A DNA stretch of 64,000 nt from Labilibaculum filiforme (lineage in GTDB: Bacteria > Bacteroidota > Bacteroidia > Bacteroidales > Marinifilaceae), in NCBI RefSeq assembly GCF_002843315.1, contig NZ_MVDD01000010.1, forward strand, positions 105,493 to 169,492, in the 5' to 3' direction. Positions 53,371-60,535 of the stretch are shown in pieces. Both the position numbers and the translations under genes were made by a program. The first letter of the stretch is position 1, and every line of letters starts with the position of its first letter. The notes below the pieces were generated by a model. It did no database searches, was not told the origin of the DNA, and was given only the letters and a program-made list of their open reading frames with translations.

Positions 53371-53480
53371 GCGCACAACTAGTTAGTAAGTGCTATGGGC
53401 TTTATTTCGTTTATATTTTTCTAAAAAGTGTGTTTACCGACCCATATAGGGCAGTAATGAACACTTATTATATTCAATGG
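53371..53480 (-). other. attC-like palindrome upstream of lgt
   Basis: GCGCACAAC (53371-53379) is the exact complement of GTTGTGCGC at 52498. It is followed by TTAGTAAGTGCTATGGGC, which pairs imperfectly with the GGGCAGTAATGAACACTTAT stretch near 53451-53470. The outer AAC-type core at its far end is degenerate. Confidence 0.45.
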
Positions 53481-53559
53481 ACGAATCTACAAAACAATAA
53501 TATCTAATCAAAAGAATCAGGATGATTATTTCACATAGGTAGTATTACTATAAATATTG

Positions 53560-54300
53560 AGGATTACATATTGTCGAGAGCTTATTTGAGTGTCGAAAAT
53601 GCTTTTACATATTGTCGAGAGTTAATTTGAGCGTCAAAAATGGCTTTACATTTCGTCGAGAGCTTATTGGAGTGCCAAAAACGGCTTTACATTTCGTCGA
53701 GAGCTTATTGGAGTGCCAAAAATGCCATTACATATTGTCGAGAGTTAATTTGAGCGTCAAAAATGCTTTTACATTTCGTCGAGAGCTTATTGGAGTGCCA
53801 AAAATGCCATTACATATTGTCGAGAGTTAATTTGAGCGTCAAAAATGGCTTTACATATCGTCGAGAGCTTATTGGAGTGCCGAAAATGCCATTACATTTC
53901 GTCGAGAGCTTATTGGAGTGCCAAAAACGGCATTACATATTGTCGAGAGCTTATTTGGGTGCCAAAAATGCCATTACATTTCGTCGAGAGCTTATTCGAG
54001 CAACAAAAAGTTAATTTTCAAACCGCGAGAGGTCATTCTAGCACCAAAAATGCCTTTACATATTGTCGAGAGCTTATTTGAGCGTCAAAAATGGCTTTAC
54101 ATTTCGTCGAGAGATCATTTTTACGGTCAAATAGGCCTTTACAAATCATCGGGCGATTATTCGAGAGTCGATATGACCATTTTTTATTGAGGGAAGCTTA
54201 TTATAGGCTGAAAAATGCCTTTGCATTCTGTCTAGAGCTTATTTTGGTGACAAAAATGTTTTTACATATTGTCGAGAGCTTATTCGACTTACAGACAGTT
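53560..54300. repeat. 41-bp tandem repeat array, about 18 units
   Basis: GTCGAGAG recurs at 53573, 53614, 53655, 53696, 53737, 53778, 53819, 53860, 53901, 53942, 53983, 54065, 54106 and 54271, always in a 41-bp register (a one-base slip near the end). Degenerate units lie in between. The unit is the whole 41 bp (GTCGAGAGCTTATTGGAGTG, CCAAAAATGCCATTACATTTC-like), so this is not repeat plus spacer. Two unit variants alternate. ORFs here rotate frame with each unit and are not considered real. Confidence 0.92.
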
Positions 54301-54332
54301 TTACCCAAAGCTCTTATGTATTCTATTGCATC

Positions 54333-54556
54333 AGTAGCACGCTCGATTGACGGCACTCGCTAAATACTATTTATTTAAAAACTTTTCTACCCGATAAGGG
54401 AAGCGGACTCCTCCTGTTTTAACACTCCTCTCACTGTTATTTCCACGAAATCTTTCGGGATTCCCTGAAAAGGGGAGAAGGCTTTATTTATTCCTTTGCT
54501 TATTTATAAATAAGGTCACAATTCGTAATCTAGTAATCTTCCCCTTTTCAGGGGAA
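54333..54556. repeat. dispersed repeat and CCCCTTTTCAGGGG inverted pair
   Basis: AGTAGCACGCTCGATTGACG at 54333 and the following GCACTCGCTAAATACT resemble the repeat at 39711-39760. TTCCCTGAAAAGGGGAGAAG (54461-54480) is repeated in inverse at 54538-54556, bracketing about 57 bp. No gene lies in this stretch (54301-54703). Confidence 0.7.
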
Positions 54557-54703
54557 GTGCCGATAGGCGAAGGGGTGTGTTATTCATTGTAAATAATTGG
54601 TTTAAAGCAAGGCGTAAAAGCTTTTTTATCCTTAAATCCTGACTCCTTCAAGTCTTCTTACTTTGTACTTAATACTTTGTACTTGCTTCTCAATACTTGT
54701 TCC

Positions 54704-55699
54704 TTATCGAACGCTACTTCTTGAAAACTGTTCCAAGGCATGGTACACTTCTTCGGCATTACTGGTAGTCATAAGGGCATTTCGCAGGGCAGCTGCTTCG
54801 GGAAATCCGTTGGTGTAAATCTTGAAAAAGCGACGCAGAATGGCGAAATTTTTCTCATTGCTCCAGGTGTTGTCGAATACTCGGGTGTGTTCCTTTAGTA
54901 GTGCAAGTTTTTCTTCTTTGCTAATTTCCACCTTATCGGGATGAAAGAACCATGGATTTTTGAAGATGCCGCGACCTATCATCACTCCATCAACGCCATA
55001 TTGCGCTACTTTTTGCAATCCGTCTTGGTACGATTCTACATCGCCATTGCCAATTATTTTGATGTTTGGAGCCAGTTTGTTTCGTAATTGTACCGCTTTC
55101 GCGATTTCGTTCCAATCTGCCAGTCCATCCGACATTTGTTTCTGTATGCGCCCATGAATGGTAAGTGCATCAATGGGCATTTCCAATAGGTGAGAAATCC
55201 ACGGCTCAGTAACTACCTGTTTAAAACCAATTCGGGTTTTAACGCTTAAAGGCAAATTGGTAGCCTCTTTGGTGGCGAGGATTATTTCTTTGGCCAAATC
55301 GGGCTGGGCAATAAGCGCCGAACAGCAACCGTTTTTCACCACATTTTTCACCGGACAGCCCATATTAATATCGATGCCGTCAAAATCGGTTTCGTTGGCA
55401 ATGTATTGAGCGGTTTTGTAATATTTCTCTGGATCTTTTCCCCATATCTGCGCAATCAACTTCACATTCTTTTGGTGCAGTAGCACTTTCTCCGACTCGT
55501 TAATTCGTAGGCGGTGCTTTACTTTTTCATGTCCAACAGGATGACACATGCCTTCTACCGATGTAAATTCGGAAAATAAAAGTTGTAGTTTTCCTTCCTG
55601 CATTGTCTGTAAAACAATTTCCCGAAACGAAGTATCGGTTACGTCTTCCATTGGTGCTAGCGAAAAGTTAGGGGTTTGTATGTTGTGCCAAAAATTCAT
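54704..55699 (-). CDS. tRNA-dihydrouridine synthase
   Basis: The 331-residue TIM-barrel flavoprotein begins FSLAPMEDVTDTSFREIV, followed by DGIDINMGCPVKNVVKNGCC (Cys of the GCP motif about residue 116), LPLSVKTRIGFK (about 165), ALTIHGRIQKQMSDG and IIGNGDVESYQDG with GVMIGRGIFKNPWFF. These are the Dus motifs for FMN and for reduction of uridine in tRNA D-loops. The subfamily (DusB or other) is not resolved. Single gene, repeat-rich gaps on both sides. Confidence 0.92.
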   Translation of the reverse strand: MNFWHNIQTPNFSLAPMEDVTDTSFREIVLQTMQEGKLQLLFSEFTSVEGMCHPVGHEKVKHRLRINESEKVLLHQKNVKLIAQIWGKDPEKYYKTAQYIANETDFDGIDINMGCPVKNVVKNGCCSALIAQPDLAKEIILATKEATNLPLSVKTRIGFKQVVTEPWISHLLEMPIDALTIHGRIQKQMSDGLADWNEIAKAVQLRNKLAPNIKIIGNGDVESYQDGLQKVAQYGVDGVMIGRGIFKNPWFFHPDKVEISKEEKLALLKEHTRVFDNTWSNEKNFAILRRFFKIYTNGFPEAAALRNALMTTSNAEEVYHALEQFSRSSVR

Positions 55700-55765
55700 A
55701 TTTAATTATTAGTGAAAAGGATTTAGAGTAACTCATAATTCGCTACTTTCTTTATCCTTGAAGCT

Positions 55766-55800
55766 AGACTCTTACAGGTTGAAAAAACGCTGTCAGGTCT
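55766..55800 (-). repeat. dispersed palindromic repeat, copy 2
   Basis: Inverse of 36861-36893 with few differences (ACAGGTTGAAAAAACGCTGT followed by CAGGTCT). It lies next to short CTTGAA/ACTTG repeats. Confidence 0.8.
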
Positions 55801-55850
55801 GCTCCCTGATTATTGTTTTTTGTTTCTTTTTTCTTTGTTTTTCACCCCAA

Positions 55851-55930
55851 ACCCCTAAAGGGGCTTTTCTTAGAAGCCATTTGCAAGAGTATTGCATCAA
55901 GTCCTCTTTAAGGGATTTAGGGGTTTTTAT
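55851..55930 (+). repeat. dispersed repeat with CCCTAAAGGGG-type ends, copy B
   Basis: The complete copy has outer inverted ends ACCCCTAAA and TTTAGGGGT. The shared interior with copy A (50834) is AGAAGCCATTTGCAAGAGTA and a second CTCTTTAAGGGAT block. Confidence 0.85.
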
Positions 55931-56022
55931 TATCGCAGGTAAAGCATGCGGTGAAATGATTGTTTCTTGCCCCTCGTAGCTTGAAACTTGAAACTTGTCT
56001 TTCTTGTCCCTAGAAACTTAAT

Positions 56023-57057
56023 TCATAATTGATTTAGCTTCGGTCTTATTCGTTGTCGGTAAATCTGACTTTTGCTGTATTTATCGTGGAATTTCGAGCG
56101 CAAAAGCATGCGTTCCTCTATGGGCAATTGAATAATTTCGGCACACTCATCGGTGCAACATCCCTGATAATGATCGCGACATTCCTCGCACTGAATAAAT
56201 AGCAAATGACAATCGTTATTGGCACAATTGGTATGCGTATCGCAGGCCTTTCCGCACTGATGACACTTGGCAATAACTTCTTCGTTAATGCTTTCGCCTA
56301 ATCGTTCATCGAACACAAAATTTTTACCTCTAAATTTTGAATCCAGCCCGAGCTGTTTAATTTCCTGCGCATAGGCAATAATACCACCATGCAATTGGTT
56401 TACATCTTCGAAACCGTGATGCTTTAGATAGGCACTGGCTTTTTCGCAACGAATTCCGCCGGTGCAGTAAAGTAAAACTTTCTGATCTTTTTTATCCTTT
56501 AAATCATTTACCACCAGGTCAATTTCTTCGCGAAAGGTATCGGCATCGGGACAAATGGCATTTTCGAAATGACCCACTTCGCTTTCGTAATGGTTGCGCA
56601 TATCCACCACAATCGTATCTGGATGACTTACCTGCTCGTGAAATTCGAGGGGAGAGAGATGATTTCCCACATTGGTAACATCAAAGGCATTGTCGTTTAA
56701 GCCGTCGGCAACAATTTTAGGTCGCAGTTTTACAATTAGCTTGTAAAACGATTTGCTATTATCCTCAACAGCCCATTTAATAGGCATGTTCTGCAATTCC
56801 GCCAGACTATTTAAGTGTGAAAAGAATGCTTCCAGGTGCTGTTCGGGTACGCTCATTTGCGCATTAATGCCTTCGCGGGCAATGTATATTCTTCCTCTGC
56901 AGTTCAATTCAAACCATTTAAGATACAATTGGTCGCGAAACTCCTGCGGGTTTGCGATAATCACATATCGGTAAAAAGAAAACGTTTTTCTGGTAAAGTT
57001 TTCGTTTTCAAGTTGTTTCTTTAGTTCTTCTTTGCTAAGTTTATTGTGAAGCAGCAT
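56023..57057 (-). CDS. trhO: tRNA uridine(34) hydroxylase / rhodanese-type protein
   Basis: The 344-residue protein has the TrhO (YceA) order: an N-terminal ferredoxin-like domain (GRIYIAREGINAQMSVP, about 54-70), a rhodanese domain with the active-site loop LLYCTGGIRCEKA (Cys about 189) and a C-terminal cysteine-rich region (CHQCGKACDTHTNC; CEECRDHYQGCC). Prephenate-dependent and O2-dependent routes to 5-hydroxyuridine in tRNA are known; TrhO uses O2. It carries its own promoter and is divergent from the FAD oxidoreductase. Confidence 0.92.
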   Translation of the reverse strand: MLLHNKLSKEELKKQLENENFTRKTFSFYRYVIIANPQEFRDQLYLKWFELNCRGRIYIAREGINAQMSVPEQHLEAFFSHLNSLAELQNMPIKWAVEDNSKSFYKLIVKLRPKIVADGLNDNAFDVTNVGNHLSPLEFHEQVSHPDTIVVDMRNHYESEVGHFENAICPDADTFREEIDLVVNDLKDKKDQKVLLYCTGGIRCEKASAYLKHHGFEDVNQLHGGIIAYAQEIKQLGLDSKFRGKNFVFDERLGESINEEVIAKCHQCGKACDTHTNCANNDCHLLFIQCEECRDHYQGCCTDECAEIIQLPIEERMLLRSKFHDKYSKSQIYRQRIRPKLNQL

Positions 57058-57090
57058 TTTGTTATTCTAATTTAGAATTAATAAACATTG

Positions 57091-57121
57091 CAAAAGTAAT
57101 GGTTTTTTATATTCAAACAAG
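57091..57121 (-). promoter_or_regulatory. promoter of trhO
   Basis: On the minus strand CTTG (57121-57118), a 19-bp spacer and TACTTTTG (57098-57091) resemble the -33/-7 pair of Bacteroidota. It lies 34 bp before the trhO ATG. Confidence 0.55.
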
Positions 57122-57171
57122 TGCGAAGAGGTATCACAGTTCATAAATAAGACATTTTAGTCTTAAATTGC

Positions 57172-57179
57172 TATGTTTG
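57172..57179 (+). promoter_or_regulatory. -7 box of the FAD oxidoreductase gene
   Basis: TATGTTTG matches TAnnTTTG 23 bp before the ATG at 57203. It is divergent from the trhO promoter; no clear -33. Confidence 0.45.
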
Positions 57180-57202
57180 CAAAATCATTTTAACAAAAAT
57201 TT

Positions 57203-58246
57203 ATGGAAAAGAAATTTCTGATTGTAGGACAGGGAATTGCGGGATCCTTACTTGCATACGATATGTACAGGGCCGGACTTAACTTTACTATTGTTGCTAG
57301 TCCCGATAAAAGTACGACTTCCGATGTTGCAGCAGGAATGTATAATCCCATTGTTTTTAAGCGACTTACCAAAAGTTGGATGGTGGATGATGTGTTGCCG
57401 GTGATGGTGAAAATGTATCAGGATTTGGAGAGTGATTTGGGACATCAGTTCTTGTTCCCGATGGATATTATTAAACCTTTGGCCGAAAATGAAATTAAAA
57501 TGTGGCAGGAGCGAATCGAAGACAGTAATTTTTCCGATTATATTGTTGGTATAGGGAATAATTCGATCGGACAGGGAATTAAAGATTTTGATGCCTATGG
57601 AAGGGTAACCAATTCGGGTTATTTACTTTTGGGTAAATTATTGAGAAAACTGCGTAAATTTTTTAAATCGAAAGGACTTTTGATAGAGGCTAATTTTGAA
57701 TATAAAGATCTTGGTTTTATTGATGGGGAAATTACCTGGCATGGAATTTCGGCCGAAACTATTGTTTTTTGTGAAGGTCACCACGCAACTAAAAATCCTT
57801 ATTTTAAAGATGTTGGCTTTAACCTCACCAAAGGGGAGTTATTAGAGATTGAGTGCGAAGGATTGCCCGGGGATTATATTTATAACAAGAATTTATTTGT
57901 AATGCCAATTGGAAATAAACGTTTTAAAATTGGAGCGACTTACGATTGGAAAAATCAGAACGAAGAGCTAAGCATCGAGGCTCGAATAGATCTGTTGGGA
58001 CGCTTGGATAAATTGATTTCTTTGCCTTATACGGTTGTAAATCATTGGGCTGGCATTCGTCCTACTATTATCGATCGTCGTCCGGTGCTAGGTACGCATC
58101 CATTTCATAAACACGTTGCCATTTTTAATGGTTTGGGTACTAAAGGAGTAATGTTGGCTCCTTATTTTTCTCGCGAAATGGTTCGTTTTCTTTCTATGAA
58201 CGATTATCCGCTGGCAAAAGAGATCGATATTCGAAGATTTTTATAA
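57203..58246 (+). CDS. FAD-dependent oxidoreductase of the DAO fold
   Basis: The 347-residue protein starts with the dinucleotide-binding motif FLIVGQGIAGSLLAYDMYRAG (residues 4-24; cut here) and shows SDVAAGMYNPIVFKRLTKSW (about 41) and a late FAD contact GIRPTIIDRRPVLGTHP (about 288-304) with GLGTKGVMLAPYFSREM. This is the D-amino-acid oxidase/glycine oxidase family. The substrate is unknown. In relatives of the MnmC C-terminal domain similar motifs serve tRNA wobble modification; with trhO divergent next door that is a possibility, not a conclusion. Confidence 0.85.
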   Translation: MEKKFLIVGQGIAGSLLAYDMYRAGLNFTIVASPDKSTTSDVAAGMYNPIVFKRLTKSWMVDDVLPVMVKMYQDLESDLGHQFLFPMDIIKPLAENEIKMWQERIEDSNFSDYIVGIGNNSIGQGIKDFDAYGRVTNSGYLLLGKLLRKLRKFFKSKGLLIEANFEYKDLGFIDGEITWHGISAETIVFCEGHHATKNPYFKDVGFNLTKGELLEIECEGLPGDYIYNKNLFVMPIGNKRFKIGATYDWKNQNEELSIEARIDLLGRLDKLISLPYTVVNHWAGIRPTIIDRRPVLGTHPFHKHVAIFNGLGTKGVMLAPYFSREMVRFLSMNDYPLAKEIDIRRFL

Positions 58247-58247
58247 A

Positions 58248-58291
58248 AAAAACCTCTGCTTGTCGCCATTGTGCTGCAAGCAGAGGTTTTA
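58248..58291. terminator. bidirectional terminator
   Basis: A 13-bp stem (AAACCTCTGCTTG with CAAGCAGAGGTTT) lies between the convergent FAD oxidoreductase and coiled-coil genes, with A-rich and T-rich flanks on the two sides. Confidence 0.85.
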
Positions 58292-58305
58292 CCAATTCAG
58301 ATGGT

Positions 58306-58920
58306 TTATTCTTCGTTCAATTTTGCTTTTTCAACTTTTTCTTCCAGCCTTTTCACACCATTTTCGGCTTTCTCAATTTTCTCTAATTTTCCTTGATACA
58401 GCTCGTCGGTAATTTTGCCTTCCTTTTTTTCTTTTTCTAGATTTTCTTTGGCATTTTTAATTTTTTCTTTGGCCATTTTTATTTTTTCGTCCGATTTGTT
58501 CAGCGTTTCGCCCAGTTCTTTTCTGCGTTTTTCGCGGTACATTTTTGCTTCTTCGGCTCGTTTTTGTCCAAATCCTTTGCCTTCCAGTTCTTTTTCTTTA
58601 CCAAAAGCATGCCCTTTATCAATCATTTCCGACTTCATAGAATCTCTTCTTGTTTCCATCGATTCTCTTTTCTCTTTCATCCCTTCTTTGGCATCCTGGT
58701 ACTTTTCCTGATGTTTTTCTTTACGAACATTCATACTATCCATATGAGCATTCTTTTTTTCTTTCAATTTGTCCTTTTTACCTTTTATTTCTTTTTGAAG
58801 GGAGTCTTTCTGAATTTTTTGTGCTTTTTCAAATTTGTCTTTTTCTTTTTGAGCCATTAGTGCCTCTCCCGAGCACATAATTATGCACAAGGAGAATGCA
58901 CCTATAATAAATTTTTTCAT
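58306..58920 (-). CDS. secreted, highly charged coiled-coil protein
   Basis: The 204-residue protein has a signal peptide (to about residue 23, ALMAQ). The rest is almost only Lys/Glu/Arg/Asp/Met and helical (SLQKEIKGKKDKLKEKKNAH; SDEKIKMAKEKIKNAKENLE), a long alpha-helix or coiled coil with a net basic character. No catalytic motif. It is followed upstream on the same strand by an acidic lipoprotein gene 19 bp away; a paired envelope role is inferred. Confidence 0.75.
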   Translation of the reverse strand: MKKFIIGAFSLCIIMCSGEALMAQKEKDKFEKAQKIQKDSLQKEIKGKKDKLKEKKNAHMDSMNVRKEKHQEKYQDAKEGMKEKRESMETRRDSMKSEMIDKGHAFGKEKELEGKGFGQKRAEEAKMYREKRRKELGETLNKSDEKIKMAKEKIKNAKENLEKEKKEGKITDELYQGKLEKIEKAENGVKRLEEKVEKAKLNEE

Positions 58921-58939
58921 GCTGTCTGTTTTTTTACGA

Positions 58940-59155
58940 TTACAAATCTTTTAATAGGTCATCTACTTCTTCCGAGGCTTCTTCGAGATCCTCTTTTGTT
59001 TGTTCCATTTCTGTAGTTAGAGAATCCATAATAAGGGTGTCTACTTCTTCAATTTCCATTTCGGTGCTTGTGTCCACTTTATCCTTTGGTTTTTTATCGG
59101 CGCATGCTACAAATAAAAACGAGAATAGTACAATAAGTAAGCTTAATTTTTTCAT
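58940..59155 (-). CDS. small acidic lipoprotein
   Basis: The 71-residue protein has a clean lipobox (FSFLFVACADK, Cys about 18). After it comes an acidic helical tail (EMEIEEVDTLIMDSLTTEME; KEDLEEASEEVDDLLKDL). The strong negative charge contrasts with the basic coiled-coil protein encoded 19 bp downstream. It probably sits on the inner or outer membrane as a periplasmic anchor. No family recognised. Confidence 0.75.
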   Translation of the reverse strand: MKKLSLLIVLFSFLFVACADKKPKDKVDTSTEMEIEEVDTLIMDSLTTEMEQTKEDLEEASEEVDDLLKDL

Positions 59156-59603
59156 TGCATTTTAGGTTTTAGTTAGAAAATAAAATTTGTCAGGAACAAG
59201 GGAATACCGCAAGTTTGGTGTCGACAAAACCTTGCTTGGTTTCGCATTTTTGGGCGCGATGTTTCTGTTCCACATTAAATTTAAGAATATTATTTGTATT
59301 TAGCACTGCTAAATAACTTGGATGTCAGATAATTATACTAAAGGTAAGAGGGAGATATTGGTTTTTGAATGCTATTAAATCCAAGGAGAGGAATCTGTTC
59401 TTACTAGTGAAATAAAAGGATGCATTGAATTTACTATTGGGTGTAATTGGTTGCAGTTTTAGCAATCGAACTATAATTTTAAAGAAAAATAGTAAGCTTG
59501 TATTGTTGCTGGTTGTTGAATAGGGAATGGGAGGGGATTTTGTTTTTTTTAGAGATAAGCCGGGCATTTTACCCAGCTTATGTCTTTGCTGTTGCATGCA
59601 GAA
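59156..59603. other. gap without recognised gene
   Basis: The only structure is a hairpin near 59553-59586 (GATAAGCCGGG with CCCAGCTTAT), not followed by T on the minus strand, so weak as a terminator for the YhcH gene. A 90-codon minus-strand ORF here is low-complexity and not accepted. Confidence 0.5.
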
Positions 59604-60050
59604 TTAAATTCGAATTTTAACCACCAGTTTTTTCACCAGTAAATTTTCGTTGTTTTTAATACATGGACAATGAAGGTCGTTAGGGAAAAAAATCGCAAAC
59701 ATTCCTTGTGTTAGTGTTATGTTAGTCGATTCGTTTGGGTAAAAGGCAACATCTTTTTCCTCATTTTTTGTGTGAGGAACTTGATCCTTTAAAACACTAA
59801 CTCCCATTAATTCTGTCCCCGATATCATATATTGAATATCGATGTGTTCGAAATGACTTTCTAATTTACAATCTTCCTGATTTTTAGTGGTGTACTCCTG
59901 AACAATTGCGACAACATTCTTTCCTTCAATTTCATATTTTCCCAATTCGGTGTTTTGCAAATCGGTTGTGTTGATGTACGCAAGTGCTTTTGCAATACGA
60001 TCGCTTAATCCAGCATATAGCTGCGAGTTTTCAATTTTATCTATTACCAT
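59604..60050 (-). CDS. YhcH/YjgK/YiaL family (EbgC-like) protein
   Basis: The 148-residue protein has the family pattern: a start with IADKIEN-like MVIDKIENSQLYAGLSDRIA, KYEIEGKNVVAIVQEYTTK (about 47-65), ESHFEHIDIQYMISGTELMG with the metal-site His residues (about 84-103), and FAIFFPNDLHCPCIKN (about 117-132). These cupin-like proteins are linked to sugar (sialic acid, galactoside) use, with no fixed reaction. Single gene. Confidence 0.9.
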   Translation of the reverse strand: MVIDKIENSQLYAGLSDRIAKALAYINTTDLQNTELGKYEIEGKNVVAIVQEYTTKNQEDCKLESHFEHIDIQYMISGTELMGVSVLKDQVPHTKNEEKDVAFYPNESTNITLTQGMFAIFFPNDLHCPCIKNNENLLVKKLVVKIRI

Positions 60051-60258
60051 TTTGTTAGTTTTTGCAAAGGTGAGAATAATCTTGAAAATTTAAATTCGAG
60101 AAGCTATATTTTTATGTATTCTTTTTCAATCATAACTGGAATGCGTAAATGTTATGTGTTTACCCTGTATTTACAGGTGGAAATGGGAAAAGTAAATAAA
60201 TTGTTTAGGTGGTTTTTGGGAGGGGAAATAAAAAAAAGGTGAGAAATATGATATATTT

Positions 60259-60297
60259 ATTCCCCTTTTATACCAAGTTATAATACAAAAGGGGAAT
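60259..60297. terminator. 11-bp hairpin downstream of the SQR-like operon
   Basis: ATTCCCCTTTT (60259-60269) pairs perfectly with AAAAGGGGAAT (60287-60297) across 17 bases. It follows the 52-codon ORF on the minus strand. The lack of a U-run makes it a 3'-end stabiliser or weak terminator. Confidence 0.45.
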
Positions 60298-60342
60298 GCA
60301 ATAATGACTCATTTTTGCTTTTTGTGTCTCAATTTTTTCCTG

Positions 60343-60501
60343 CTAAGAGTGCCCATGCACAACAATCCGGATGATTTTAATATTAAGAACAAAGAAACGA
60401 TAGGCTTGAAAGAAGATATTTTTGCGCCAAAACATAGTTGTTTTGGTTGGCATTGGCGGATAAGCCTCTTCGTAATAAGCTTTTCTTTTTGTAGTACTCA
60501 T
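60343..60501 (-). CDS. small basic protein downstream of the SQR-like gene (52 aa)
   Basis: An ATG at 60501, 34 bp after the SQR-like stop, opens 52 codons ending at TAG 60343. The start is polar (STTKRKAYYEEAYPPMPTKT); the rest is basic and aromatic (MFWRKNIFFQAYRFFVLNIK, then IIRIVVHGHS) and could lie on the membrane. Position and composition suggest a partner or anchor of the flavoprotein. No family recognised; the short length keeps confidence moderate. Confidence 0.5.
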   Translation of the reverse strand: MSTTKRKAYYEEAYPPMPTKTTMFWRKNIFFQAYRFFVLNIKIIRIVVHGHS

Positions 60502-60535
60502 GGTATATCTGTTTTAACAAATTCGACAATCTATT

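Noticed and set aside
53560..54300. CRISPR array
   Set aside because: The whole 41-bp unit is conserved; there are no variable spacers and no cas genes in the window.
53612..54363. Overlapping plus-strand ORFs of 72-90 codons in the tandem array
   Set aside because: They follow from the 41-bp period rotating through all frames; none has a start region or a family, and neighbouring frames are equally open.
59325..59597. 90-codon minus-strand ORF after the YhcH gene
   Set aside because: Low-complexity Ser/Lys/Phe-rich, no start context and no family; probably chance.
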